Positions 51,850 through 61,579 are shown, numbered from the stretch's first letter. The stretch is DNA of 64,000 nt from Rhizobium etli 8C-3 (GCF_001908375.1 NZ_CP017243.1:186001-250000), one strand, 5' to 3'. The notes: a model not told the origin generated them from the sequence alone. A program made the numbers and translations.

Positions 51850-53070
51850 ATGCCCCTCACGCTACGTGTACACAGCAATAGATGTAGTTTTCCGGAATAT
51901 CTCGTGCCGGGCGACGCGGCTGGTGGACTGACTACCAGCCGAGCAGGCAACAGCCTGGTTCTGCCGGATGATCAGCAGATGGTCTCGAAATCCCACTGCT
52001 CAATCGAGTGCATGGCACGGCGATACGTACTGATCGACCGAGGCCGCGACGACACATGTCAAAATGACGAGGCGGTGCCGCTTCCGTCAGAGGCGCCGGT
52101 CGCCCGGAAAACCAGCGATGTTATTCAGATCGGCGCCTATATGACCGATGTCGTCGCGGTGTCGCCTTCGATATCCATTGCGGAGAGTGCCGCCGAACCG
52201 GAGGGACAACTTGCAGCGACAAGTGAGGAGTTGAGTCTTCTTGGCCCCCTCGAAACGGCCTCGTCGCTCCTGGCGGGCAATTGCACCCGGGGTGAAGAAG
52301 CGCTGCTGGACCTGAGGGACGGCGAGTTCCTACCATTGCCGTTCTTAGGCACTCGTTTAGACGCGCTGGCGGGCATGATGAGAAGTCCGTGGGATATCTA
52401 CGCAGACAGTGTGCCAGATCGGGCCCCCATCTTGACGCAACCCAAGGTGGAGCAATCATCTCGCCAAGAATCATCGAGCGGCTGTCACGGCTTTCCTTGC
52501 CGCCTGCGGCTTATCATTGGCAGATGTCCGGAATGCCGGCATCGTAAGCGTGTTGGATCGTGCAGGGAAAATGCTTCTGTATTCCGCCGCGCTGCACAGC
52601 ATACTCTCCGAGCGAGAGCTGGCGAACAATTATTCAGAAATAAGAGTTCCGACGAAAAAACCCTGAGTCTCGTCCCCGATGTCGGTGAGGCGTTGCGCGC
52701 AGTTCTGTGCAATGACTCCAGCGGGTTCCTCCGCGGAGACCTGGCCGTTGAGCAAGCCTTCACCGACCGTGGGACGCATGACGTGTCATTCGCGGCTGTG
52801 CAGAAGGCTCTGTCCAGCGTCCGTGCACGCTTGTCCCTAGCAGGGATCGAGAAGGCGATGGGGCGGCCCCGTTCCCTTTTGCACCGCAACCATAAGGCGC
52901 GAAACCGGAGTGCGTACGTGCGCGTCTTCAATGACGTCGTATCGAGCATCGAAACCGATTTGCTCCGGAGCTTCGGCGCCGACTTCGCGCGCCCAGTGCG
53001 AGAGCGTAGTCGACCCACCCGCCGATCCCACGATGAGAGCGTCCGCTCCAAAGGGAAGTGGGCGGGTTGA
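51850..53070 (+). CDS. tagH: TagH, FHA-domain T6SS protein, frame-damaged
   Basis: The open frame of 406 codons starts 7 bp after tssK. The FHA part (GNSLVLPDDQQMVSKSHCSIECMARRYVLIDRGRDDT) is recognisable but poor. Around 52470-52650 the conserved type VI FHA C-domain is in the other frame (AVTAFLAACGLSLADVRNAG, then SALHSILSERELANNYSE), while the main frame there is junk (RLRLIIGRCPECRHRK). Two compensating shifts, the second at the six-A run 52655-52660, bring the frame back for LSLVPDVGEALRAVLCNDSSGFLRGDLAVEQAF. So about 60 residues of the domain are replaced. The protein is probably impaired unless ribosomes or polymerase slip. Confidence 0.7.
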   Translation: MPLTLRVHSNRCSFPEYLVPGDAAGGLTTSRAGNSLVLPDDQQMVSKSHCSIECMARRYVLIDRGRDDTCQNDEAVPLPSEAPVARKTSDVIQIGAYMTDVVAVSPSISIAESAAEPEGQLAATSEELSLLGPLETASSLLAGNCTRGEEALLDLRDGEFLPLPFLGTRLDALAGMMRSPWDIYADSVPDRAPILTQPKVEQSSRQESSSGCHGFPCRLRLIIGRCPECRHRKRVGSCRENASVFRRAAQHTLRARAGEQLFRNKSSDEKTLSLVPDVGEALRAVLCNDSSGFLRGDLAVEQAFTDRGTHDVSFAAVQKALSSVRARLSLAGIEKAMGRPRSLLHRNHKARNRSAYVRVFNDVVSSIETDLLRSFGADFARPVRERSRPTRRSHDESVRSKGKWAG

Positions 53071-54359
53071 TGATGGTGATTGAGGAAACGATGCCAAAAT
53101 CCCAGCCACTCGTCCTCCTTCACGCCGAGGAGCAGTTGGCTGTCCCTTCGCCGTCATCGCCAGTGGCGGAGGAACTTACCTGGGAGATGCTTGCGCTCGA
53201 CCGACTTAATCCACTGGTCGCGGCCGCGGCGGCGCTGCTGGGTCTCAGCGCTCAGCTCAAGAGCAGTGCTAGCCATATCGACGTTGAAGCACTGCGCCTT
53301 AGGGTGCTGCGGGAGATCGATGCTTTTGAGCGTCGGATCACGCCGCTCGGATTGCCCTCGCGAGCGATCAAGGTCTGCAAATACGCCCTCTGCGCGACCA
53401 TCGATGACATCGTTCTGAACACAGCCTGGGGCAGCAACAGCGTCTGGACGACGCGCAGCTTGGTGGGATCGCTGTTCAGCGATACCTGGGGCGGCGAGCG
53501 CTTCTTCGATCTGCTGACGCAATTGAAAAATGAACCGGCCATCAATATAGAACTGCTGGAGCTGCTCTATTACTGCATGAGGTTGGGCTTCGAAGGCCGC
53601 TACCGCGTCACTGCGGGAGGAGCCGCAGAGCTCAGTGTGCTGTGCGAAGACGTCTACCGCCTGATCCGAGCAGCCCGTGGTGACTTCGAGCGCGAACTAT
53701 CCCCGCACTGGCGGAGGAACTCAAATAATCCGGAGCCACGCCGCACAATCGTTCCAATCTGGGCCGTCGTAGCGTTTGGGGCAGGATTACTCCTCTCGAT
53801 CTATGCCGGACTCCTGCATGCATTAAATGCCCGCGCCGACGCTGTCTTCAACGATATCGCGACATTGCCGCCGAACGGCGTTGTCAGATCGGCGAGAATC
53901 GCATTGCCACCAAAGGTTGTTATGAGCAGCGACCGACTGCGTAACTTCCTCGAGCCCGAAATCCGCGAAGGGCTTGTCACTGTGTCCGAGGACCCACAGC
54001 AGATCGTCGTTATCATTCGCGCCTCCGGGATGTTCGATTCTGCTAGTCCGGAAGTGAAGAAAATGTTCCTGCCGCTTCTTTTACGAATTGGTCGTTCTCT
54101 GAACGGTGAGTCGGGATCGGTCCTCCTGACCGGGCACACCGACGCCATTCCGGTGCAATCACTCGCCTTCCCTTCAAACGATTCCCTTTCGCTCGCGCGT
54201 GCGAGCGCAGCTGCCGAGATTATCAAATCCATGATGAATGACCCAGGCCGCGTGCGAGAAGAGGGCAGAGGGAGCGGAGAACCGGTCGCTTCGAACCACA
54301 CGCCCGAGGGCCGCGCGCGGAACCGTCGGATTCAAATCATCATCACAAAGACACAATGA
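53070..54359 (+). CDS. tssL: TssL with OmpA-like domain, T6SS membrane complex
   Basis: 429 residues from ATG 53070, overlapping the tagH stop (TGATG); the frame also allows GTG 53058. The DotU part: LRLRVLREIDAFERRITPLGLPSRAIKVCKYALCATIDDIVLNTAWGSNSVWTTRSLVGSLFSDTWGGERFFDLL. One membrane helix IVPIWAVVAFGAGLLLSIYAGLL (about residue 235). A periplasmic OmpA/MotB-like domain with VLLTGHTDAIPVQSLAFPSNDSLSLARASAAAEII and RARNRRIQIII for peptidoglycan anchoring. An evolved-type TssL with TssM next to it. Confidence 0.94.
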   Translation: MMVIEETMPKSQPLVLLHAEEQLAVPSPSSPVAEELTWEMLALDRLNPLVAAAAALLGLSAQLKSSASHIDVEALRLRVLREIDAFERRITPLGLPSRAIKVCKYALCATIDDIVLNTAWGSNSVWTTRSLVGSLFSDTWGGERFFDLLTQLKNEPAINIELLELLYYCMRLGFEGRYRVTAGGAAELSVLCEDVYRLIRAARGDFERELSPHWRRNSNNPEPRRTIVPIWAVVAFGAGLLLSIYAGLLHALNARADAVFNDIATLPPNGVVRSARIALPPKVVMSSDRLRNFLEPEIREGLVTVSEDPQQIVVIIRASGMFDSASPEVKKMFLPLLLRIGRSLNGESGSVLLTGHTDAIPVQSLAFPSNDSLSLARASAAAEIIKSMMNDPGRVREEGRGSGEPVASNHTPEGRARNRRIQIIITKTQ

Positions 54360-54368
54360 AGACAAGCC

Positions 54369-57300
54369 ATGCAGTCAATCAAGAAAGCGCTTAGGTGGCA
54401 ATGGCTCCGTGTCGGCGGGGCGGCGATCGTATGTGCCTTAATCTTCACGCTCGGACCGCATATCTCGGTCGGAGGATTTGCGCCGCTTGACAGCCTTCGC
54501 AGCCAGATCGCGGCATCGATGCTGATTCCGGTCGGATACACCGTGATCTACTTGATCCAGTCCCAGCTTTACAAGGTTCAGGCCTATTTTGAAGACCTCG
54601 TCCAATCACGAGTGTCGGGAGCGCTGGACGCGGGTGGGGCCGAGCAGAAGAAGGGAGACCCAAGGCCTTCCGACCGAAGTGTGGGGCAAGCCAGCACGCT
54701 TGCTGAAAGAGAGCTGGAGGCGATTCGTCATCGTTTCCGCGAGACCCTTACCACACTCAAGGGGCGCCGCTACGCAGGAGGTATCAGCAGGCGGTGGCTC
54801 TATCAGCGGCCCTGGTATGTGATGATCGGTCCGCCCAACTCGGGGAAGACCACAGCAATAGTCAATTCCGGGCTCAGCTTTCCGATGGCGGCGAGGTCCG
54901 GTCTGAGAGCCGCCGGTGGGTTAGCGGGTACGGAAAACTGCGACTGGTGGATCACCGATGACGCGGTGTTCGTCGACACTGCTGGGCGCTACACGATACA
55001 GGAGGGTGATGCAGACCGGGACAAAGCGGTTTGGCGTGGCTTGCTTCGTATGCTCAGACGCTCCCGGCCACGGCAGCCGCTGAACGGTGTCTTAGTCACG
55101 ATCGCAATCAGCGAGCTGAATTCTACATCCGAGGAAGTGCTCGCCGATCGCGCGCGCTGTATCCGTGAGCGGCTCCTCGAAGTGTACAGGGAGCTTCGCC
55201 TGCAACTGCCGATTTATGTGCTTTTCACTAAGAGCGATCTGCTGGCGGGATTTGTTGAATTCTTCGACGATCTGGGTCGCGAGGGGCGGGAGGCGGTGTG
55301 GGGGTTCACCTATGCGCAAGAGGCGTCGGAGGACGAAGGCGATCCGATGGCGTTTGCCGCAGCATACGATGCGCTTGTTGGCCGCCTAAACGAAAGGCTG
55401 CTTGAACGAATGCAGCACGAAAGCAACCTCCAGCGTCGCGCGCTCATGTTCGGCTTCCCACAGCAGGTCGCTAGCCTCAAGCACCTGACGCAACAGTTCT
55501 TGAAGGAAGCCTTTGGCGGGAATTCGTTCCAGGAACCGCTTATGCTCCGCGGCGTCTACTTCTTAAGCGGCACGCAAATTGGCATGCCCTTCGATCGACT
55601 TGCGAACGCCAGATCTCAGACCTTCGAGATCGCTCAGCCGCCCTGTACAGCGCTTCGTGGCCCGGGCCGTGGTTATTTCATCAGCCGGCTGCTGCGCGAA
55701 GTCGTTTTCGCCGAAGCTGGGCTCGTCGATGCCAATCACCGCTTCGATCGGCGCCAGCGGCGGATCCGGTATGGCGCCTACACGATGATAGCGGCGGTCA
55801 TTGTTACCGCCAGCGTCTTATGGACGTTCAGCTATATTCGGAATGTTCAGCTGATCGAGAGCGTTCGCCTAATGGCTGGCAGCTATGCCAGAGGGGCCGA
55901 AAAGCTGAAGCTCGACCGGGTTGAGAGTGGCGATCTTCGACCCATCCTGCCACTGCTTCAGCGGCTGCGTGATGCCAACGGCGACAGCGCGGGCGGCCCC
56001 CTATCAAGTTCGGGTCTCGACCAGAGTAAGAAAATCAAGGTTCAGACGCTCGCGGCGTACCGCCGCGCCGTGAACACCATCCTGCTGCCGCGGCTGATGT
56101 TCCGGTTGGAAACCTTATTGGTCGAGCGGCACGACGATGATCAGTTCGTCTACCAGGCGTTAAAGGTTTACCTGATGCTGGGTCAGCAGGGTCCGCTCCA
56201 GCGCGCGGTCGTCAAGAACTGGATGGCTGCCGACTGGCGAGTGATGTTTCCGGCCGAAGCCGATGCCGGCCTGCGCAGCGCGCTCGCTGATCACCTGGAT
56301 GCACTCATGGAAGGGCCGCTGCCCCATAGTGAGCTTAATGGCGAACTGATCGAGAGGAGCCGCGCGAAGCTCCAGACCGTCTCGATGGCGCGCCGCGTCC
56401 TCGACATCATCGCGACCAGTCCCGAAGCCTCGCGGGCGCCAACCTGGCGTCTGGCCGACCATGCCGGGCCGCTGGCGCAGGGCGTCCTGGCTCGCAAATC
56501 GGGACAGCCGCTCAGCGAGGGGGTTCCTGGCATCTACACGAGGGCGGGGTTTTACGGAACCTTCCTGCGATTGCTGCCGCAAGTGGCTGACGCTGTCGCT
56601 GCAGAAGGCTGGGTTCTCGACTCACAGGTAGTCGCGCCGATTGCAGCCGGTGATGTGAGCCAGAAGCTGCGGCGTTCGGCGGCGGATCTCTACGCTCAGG
56701 AGTTCGCGTTGCGCTGGGACCAGCTCATTGGCGATATGTCCATCCGCCCCTCTGGGGGTATCGATGACGCGCTGCGCACCTTGAACACGCTGTCCGCGCC
56801 GACGTCACCAATGCGCCTGTTCCTTTTCGCGGCGGCGCAGGAGCTAAAGCTCAAGCAACCACCGGCTCCCGAGGACGGCTTGACGAAAGGTGACAGTGTC
56901 CCCCAGGGCGAGGTGTTGCCAAGCGAGCTCGAGGCACTGTTCCGGTCCCAACCGGCCGCGGACACGCCTGAAGCTCACGTCCAGCTCTATATGGGCGATC
57001 ATTTCCGGTGGCTGCACCAGCTGGTCGAAGTGCCGTCGAACAGCCAAGCGGGCGCGCAGGCGCCGATTGACAGTGCTCTCCGGGATCTTGGCGAACTGTA
57101 TCGCTCCCTCAGCCAGGCGCAGGGGCTGGCGGGTTCGAACATCTTGGAACACAACGGGCAGGCGGGCGTCGCCATCCAACAGATCGAGGCGGGGGCGGCC
57201 GATCTGCCCGAACCCATCCGGCAATGGATCCTCGGCCTCAGCCGCCACAGCTCGGACTTAACCGTCAGCGGCATGAGGCGCGGGTTGGCGAGCGGTTGGG

Positions 57301-57974
57301 CGGGCGGCCCCGGCGATTTGTGCCGACGGGCTACCGAAGGACGGTATCCCTTCGCGAGCGGATCCCGCCGGGATATCCCTTTGAGCGATTTCGCCCGGCT
57401 GTTCGGCCGCAAGGCGGAGATCGACACTTTCTTCGCCGAGAACCTTTCCCCATTCGTCGACAAATCCAAAGGCTCGTGGCAGTTTCGGCCAACGAGCGGT
57501 GTCGATTTCCCTATCGGCCGCAATACCTTGGCCCAGTTCCAACGGGCAGCCACGATCCGCGACACCATGTTCGATGATGCCGGCAAGGTGTCAGTTGGAT
57601 TCCTGCTCACCGTCGCCGAGACCGATCCGTTGACAGACCAGGTGGTGGTAGACATCGACGGCCAGCGCCTCGAACATCGACGAGGAACAGCCGCCGCGGC
57701 CATGCATTTCCATTGGCCTACGGCCGGCGGCGTCGGCGGCGCTTCCGTCGCTTTCATCGGTTTTCAAGGCGCCACCCTCTCCAAGAGCGGCCATTGGGCG
57801 CTGTTTCGCCTCTTAAATGAGGCGGATAAGCAGCCATTGGGAGGAGGGGACCTTATTCAGGTACGACTGGTGTCCGGTCGCCATTGGGCGGTTTTTAACC
57901 TCCAGCCTGACAGCGTGATGAGCCCGTTGTCCCGCAATCTGTTGTCAGAATTCCGATGTCCAGATTTCTTATGA
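54369..57974 (+). CDS. tssM: TssM/IcmF, T6SS membrane complex
   Basis: 1201 residues, full length. Two N-terminal membrane helices (WLRVGGAAIVCALIFTLG and ASMLIPVGYTVIYLIQSQL), a cytoplasmic NTPase-like domain with Walker A GPPNSGKTTAI near residue 158 and VFVDTAGRY (Walker B-like), a third helix (YTMIAAVIVTASVLWTFSYI) near 475, and a long periplasmic part ending in the IcmF C-terminal beta domain (GVDFPIGRNTLAQFQRAATIRDTMFDDAG...MHFHWPTAGG). It starts 9 bp after tssL. Forms the trans-envelope channel with TssL. No TssJ lipoprotein gene is visible. Confidence 0.95.
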   Translation: MQSIKKALRWQWLRVGGAAIVCALIFTLGPHISVGGFAPLDSLRSQIAASMLIPVGYTVIYLIQSQLYKVQAYFEDLVQSRVSGALDAGGAEQKKGDPRPSDRSVGQASTLAERELEAIRHRFRETLTTLKGRRYAGGISRRWLYQRPWYVMIGPPNSGKTTAIVNSGLSFPMAARSGLRAAGGLAGTENCDWWITDDAVFVDTAGRYTIQEGDADRDKAVWRGLLRMLRRSRPRQPLNGVLVTIAISELNSTSEEVLADRARCIRERLLEVYRELRLQLPIYVLFTKSDLLAGFVEFFDDLGREGREAVWGFTYAQEASEDEGDPMAFAAAYDALVGRLNERLLERMQHESNLQRRALMFGFPQQVASLKHLTQQFLKEAFGGNSFQEPLMLRGVYFLSGTQIGMPFDRLANARSQTFEIAQPPCTALRGPGRGYFISRLLREVVFAEAGLVDANHRFDRRQRRIRYGAYTMIAAVIVTASVLWTFSYIRNVQLIESVRLMAGSYARGAEKLKLDRVESGDLRPILPLLQRLRDANGDSAGGPLSSSGLDQSKKIKVQTLAAYRRAVNTILLPRLMFRLETLLVERHDDDQFVYQALKVYLMLGQQGPLQRAVVKNWMAADWRVMFPAEADAGLRSALADHLDALMEGPLPHSELNGELIERSRAKLQTVSMARRVLDIIATSPEASRAPTWRLADHAGPLAQGVLARKSGQPLSEGVPGIYTRAGFYGTFLRLLPQVADAVAAEGWVLDSQVVAPIAAGDVSQKLRRSAADLYAQEFALRWDQLIGDMSIRPSGGIDDALRTLNTLSAPTSPMRLFLFAAAQELKLKQPPAPEDGLTKGDSVPQGEVLPSELEALFRSQPAADTPEAHVQLYMGDHFRWLHQLVEVPSNSQAGAQAPIDSALRDLGELYRSLSQAQGLAGSNILEHNGQAGVAIQQIEAGAADLPEPIRQWILGLSRHSSDLTVSGMRRGLASGWAGGPGDLCRRATEGRYPFASGSRRDIPLSDFARLFGRKAEIDTFFAENLSPFVDKSKGSWQFRPTSGVDFPIGRNTLAQFQRAATIRDTMFDDAGKVSVGFLLTVAETDPLTDQVVVDIDGQRLEHRRGTAAAAMHFHWPTAGGVGGASVAFIGFQGATLSKSGHWALFRLLNEADKQPLGGGDLIQVRLVSGRHWAVFNLQPDSVMSPLSRNLLSEFRCPDFL

Positions 57975-58270
57975 ACGCCGGGATAGCATCCGACTGGCGC
58001 TGGGAAAGCCCTATGGGGTCACGAGACGCCCACGCAGGTCTGCGGCGGGAGAGGTCGGCATGTCGGTTGCCGGCCGGATCGGAGGCGGTCACGGCTGCGA
58101 CTGGCGGCGATCGTCGCTTGATCTCGGCGCGCCGCTTTCCCGCTCGACTAGACCGCTGGAGAGCGCGGTCACCTCCATCAGGCAGATCTTCGGGAAGTTG
58201 GGTGATCAGATCCTGTCCCACCCTATCAACCGACGTACACTGATCTAGAACAGGAAACTGGAGAGATATA
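57975..58270. other. Short gap after tssM
   Basis: Open frames 57956-58243 and 58060-58248 exist but show no family. A ribosome site (GGAGAGA) for the 538-aa gene ends at about 58267. Confidence 0.3.
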
Positions 58271-59887
58271 ATGGCCGGAATGAAGCACAATAGGACAAGA
58301 GCGAAGAAATTTCTGCAGTTGATCGACCAGACGAAGAACAGAGCGGATTTGGAGTTCTGCTTTGCGGTTGGCACGGTTGGCGATCTGCGGAAGCCTGCTG
58401 TCCTGGTGAGTAAGAAAAAGCTCAATGGATTGGCACAAACTTTGAAAAACATGCCTTTTGAAGATGATGAGGATAGTAGTAAGGAGAACTTTTCGCTTCT
58501 GCGGAGAGGCACGGGCAGGATGAACGAAAACGGCGTTATCCTCGTCAAGTTGGCTGATGGTGGAAAGGCCGGGTTCCCGCAGGTCCAAAAGGTGATGAAG
58601 AAGTATTTCGTGAACTTCCGCATGAGGTTGCCTGACATGCAGGAAGCAGGAATCTTAACTGAAGAAGACATTCAGCAGTTTGAGATGAACGCCGAGGAGA
58701 ACTCCCAATTTCTTCCACCCGACGACTCTGAAGAATTCAATCGGCCGATGACGGCGCTCGATAGCGCGGAAGGGAACTCTGCAGGGAGTGTTGAGGAAAC
58801 TGAAGAGAGAAGCAAGCGTGAAGGCGGGGCTGAGCTCCTGGAGCAGCTTCTCCCGGAAGTGAAGGAGGGGATTGCCGCCGCGGCCGCGACCATTTCCAAT
58901 CACGCAGTAAGTCTCAGCGCGCAAATTGGCGCGGGACAGACCGCAGAGTTGTCCCATCTGACCACGAAGATCGCGGATTGGCTGCAACGTGTGCTGGCTG
59001 CGACGCCTCCGGAAGAGCAGGAGGCAACGTTGCACAACTTCGCCGGCCGACTTCTGTTGATGCTGGCCTATCCTGAGAATCTGCGAAATCTTCAATATGT
59101 GGATGACATGCCCGATGGGGCGGGGCAGGGCGAGACAAACGGCGACCGCCGCGAAGAGGTCGTGGTGAATGGGATCGATCTGAACAGAGTTCCAACGGGC
59201 GCTCTCGATCAAGACGAGGTAGTAGAGTCCTTGTTCCGTCTGATCAAGGCAAAGGCTCAGGAGCGACAGCTTTCTTATCCGCTAGAGAACGCGAATTCTG
59301 AGAGGATTGCGAAGATAGTGTCGTCGCAATGGCCGAAGGAACTAGGCGATGCAGCCCGTAGGCGCGCGGTTGTGGAGCGTCTGATCGCAGCGGTGGTCCC
59401 GCGGCCCGGTAACGATGATCAACTTCTGGTCCTTCTTGGCATCGCAGACCAGCCCGAACGGACCAAATCCATCGAGAACTCGGTCGAAAGTATCATAGCT
59501 ATATGGCAGGCTTATCTCGACACTGCCTTGACGCTGCGGGATGAGGTAAAGAGCAAGATCAACCAGATGGTCGATGTGGAAGCCCGCGGCGGAACGTGGA
59601 GGTATGTCGACGACATCTTCCTGCAGTTCGGAGGAGAGCTTTCAGATCAGCTCTCCGCCATCACCGAACGCAACGGTGAGGCACTGTCGAGCGCGACCGA
59701 GCGTGTCCGAACCACAGTCCAGAAGAAGCTCGATTATCTCAACGGCAGCGACATTGTAGCCATGCTTGACAATCCTCCAATCGACATCGGTCCGGGCACT
59801 ATAGGGCAGACGCTGCGGGAAGGGCTCGCGGCCATCACCGATGGACTGAAGCGCATCGAAACCTCGCGCGCCGCGCCCGCCGCGTAA
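58271..59887 (+). CDS. Uncharacterised 538-aa T6SS-linked protein
   Basis: Starts MAGMKHNRTRAKKFLQLIDQTKNRADLEFCFAVGTVGDLRKPAVLVSKKKLNGLAQTLKNMPFEDDEDSSKENFSLLRRGTGRMNENGVILVKLADGGKAGFPQVQKVMKKYFVNFRMRLPDMQEAG. The middle is acidic and helical (coiled-coil-like, NAEENSQF...ETEERSKREGGAELLEQLLPEVKEG). The C-terminal third is amphipathic (SIENSVESIIAIWQAYLDTALTLRDEVKSKINQMVDVEARGGTWRYVDDIFLQFGGELSDQLSAITERNG). No signal peptide or membrane helix. No family recognised. It follows tssM on the same strand, so it may be a T6SS cargo, adaptor or regulator. Confidence 0.7.
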   Translation: MAGMKHNRTRAKKFLQLIDQTKNRADLEFCFAVGTVGDLRKPAVLVSKKKLNGLAQTLKNMPFEDDEDSSKENFSLLRRGTGRMNENGVILVKLADGGKAGFPQVQKVMKKYFVNFRMRLPDMQEAGILTEEDIQQFEMNAEENSQFLPPDDSEEFNRPMTALDSAEGNSAGSVEETEERSKREGGAELLEQLLPEVKEGIAAAAATISNHAVSLSAQIGAGQTAELSHLTTKIADWLQRVLAATPPEEQEATLHNFAGRLLLMLAYPENLRNLQYVDDMPDGAGQGETNGDRREEVVVNGIDLNRVPTGALDQDEVVESLFRLIKAKAQERQLSYPLENANSERIAKIVSSQWPKELGDAARRRAVVERLIAAVVPRPGNDDQLLVLLGIADQPERTKSIENSVESIIAIWQAYLDTALTLRDEVKSKINQMVDVEARGGTWRYVDDIFLQFGGELSDQLSAITERNGEALSSATERVRTTVQKKLDYLNGSDIVAMLDNPPIDIGPGTIGQTLREGLAAITDGLKRIETSRAAPAA

Positions 59888-60032
59888 TAATCGCCTGTCT
59901 CGATGCCGGCCGACCCACCGGAAGGCCGGGCGAGCAGGCCATCAACGGCCTCATCAGCGACGGAAGGAGTTCCGCCGCTCAGGTGGGTCAGCGAAGCGGT
60001 GAAGGAGCGGCGCACCAACAGAGGCTCTTCGG

Positions 60033-60233
60033 CTCTTCTTCATCGGCTGCCGCTTCAACGACCAGATGCTGCGCACCTACGCCCGACAGATCATGACGCG
60101 ATCCAACGCACCACGTTTTGCGGTGCTGGATGCGGCAGCGCCGACCAACAACCAACGCCGTTTCCTTGCAGCAAGCCCGATCACGCTTATCGACGTGCCG
60201 ACTGGCGAAGCTGCGGCTAGGCTTATCGGCTGA
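60033..60233 (+). pseudogene. SIR2-like domain protein, 3' fragment
   Basis: An open stretch ending at TGA 60231-60233: LFFIGCRFNDQMLRTYARQIMTRSNAPRFAVLDAAAPTNNQRRFLAASPITLIDVPTGEAAARLIG. The 'lFiG.Rf.D.mlr.y.rqi..rs..phfavl' block is the C-terminal part of SIR2-like NAD-binding proteins. The upstream two thirds are absent, so it is a remnant. Confidence 0.6.
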
Positions 60234-61060
60234 AAACCAGAGTAGAGAAGGAGTGTTGCGGGTACGACGATACACGAGGATTTCGGAGGTCGGTCGTCGG
60301 CACCGACGTCGGAGGCGGATTTGCCGTAAACGTTGATCATCACGGCCGCTGTTTGAAAGTGCCGCTCGCCTTGCTATGAATCCACCCATCCCTTTTTTGC
60401 ACGCATTCCATCCAAACAAACAATTTTACTGGTCAAAACAATTGCCCTTAGAAAAAACGCTGAAGAGCGCTGTGCAGAACGATTGTGTGGAGTTCTAAAA
60501 ATGGGTCCTCAGGTTCGGTAGAGACTGTGCTGGAAAACGAGTTGGAGCACTCTGTCAGTTGCCTGGCCTCGATTGTTATCACGTTGGACGTGATCGGCCA
60601 AATCTTGGCCGTTGCTTCTGCCGTTTCAGTGCTAATGGGCTCTCACAAGAAGCACTGTTGCCTGGTCGACTAAATCTGTGAGTGCATCCCTCACAATGAC
60701 TAGAAGCCAGAGCAGGCGCGCTCGCAGCCGCAAGGACATGATCTGCGCCTTTTGCAGGAACACCAAACCTCGTGATTTTCTTGCGGCTGTCGGGCCGAAA
60801 TATGAAGGACTGAGTAATGTGGATAGATTACGTGGCAGTTCTGCTGCAAATGCTTCGGTCAGGGTTTCCGTGCGGCGTCGCAACTATAGCATCAAGAAGG
60901 TTGCGCAGCATCGATTGTCGGCAATGTCGCCGAGCCGGTCGCTATTAGTATCGGCTTCGCCTGTGAGCTCTATCTGACACGTCAAACACAAGCTTTGAAC
61001 TTACGAAAGCCGGCGGTCGGGCCAGAGCGACCTACCTTTCGAAACGGACTGGAGAGCAAC
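60234..61060. other. Leader region with nod box and no intact gene
   Basis: Apart from the nod box at 60388-60434, only short frames occur (plus 60485-60673 and 60678-60977). None resembles a nodulation gene. Sequence between the nod box and the carbamoyltransferase fragment looks like a deletion junction. Confidence 0.4.
60388..60434 (+). promoter_or_regulatory. nod box (NodD-binding site)
   Basis: Both halves align with the 47-bp nod box. Left half: ATCC, then pyrimidines and the G-x-A-x-G positions of the consensus; right half: ATCCAAACAA followed by CAATTTTAC and TC at the expected spacing (the second ATC starts 22 nt after the first). Mismatches are the CAA before the final TC and three positions in the left half. 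Reads toward the carbamoyltransferase fragment and the LysR gene. Confidence 0.75.
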
Positions 61061-61576
61061 ATGCTGTGTCTAGGGCTGAGTGGGCGTCTAAGCAGAGTCT
61101 ACGAAAATTCGTTCGATCTACCGAACAGCTTTATGCACAATGGGGCTGCGGTTCGCGTTCGCGACGGCCGAGTGATAGCGGCAGTCGAAGAGGAACGGCC
61201 TAACCGAATCAAGCACTCCAACACGCTACCAATTCGTTCGATTCAATATTGCCTCGCATCTGCAGGTGTTCAGCTTAGCGACATCGACCGCATCGCGTAT
61301 TATGCAACCGAGGCCTATTGCAACGCTGTGCTCGAGCGCGTGCGCCTCTCTCACCCAAGCACCCCAGTATCGGATGCGAGGCTGTTGCAACGGGCTCGGG
61401 GAGGTCGACACGGGCTCTATATTCCTGTGGGACACCCCGATGTTCCATGTGATCGCCATCGTCACACAGATCTGGCCGCCCATTGGACGCGTGATGGCAC
61501 AATGCCATGGAGGTTGTCACCCGCGCTCCACCGCCGAGATGAACTCGAAAACGTTGGACCCGGAATTGATTGTTGA
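61061..61576 (+). pseudogene. NodU/NolO-type carbamoyltransferase, 5' fragment
   Basis: From ATG 61061 (GGAGAG upstream): MLCLGLSGRLSRVYENSFDLPNSFMHNGAAVRVRDGRVIAAVEEERPNRIKHSNTLPIRSIQYCLASAGVQLSDIDRIAYYATEAYCNAVLERVRLSHPS is the N-terminal domain of NodU/NolO-family O-carbamoyltransferases that decorate Nod factors. After about residue 110 the frame is lost and the rest (full proteins are about 600-680 residues) is missing. It lies downstream of a nod box. Non-functional. Confidence 0.75.
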
Positions 61577-61579
61577 GGA

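Noticed and set aside
60900..60960. Second nod-box-like core (ACAATCGAT, minus strand)
   Set aside because: Only nine bases match; the left half and spacing of a nod box are missing.
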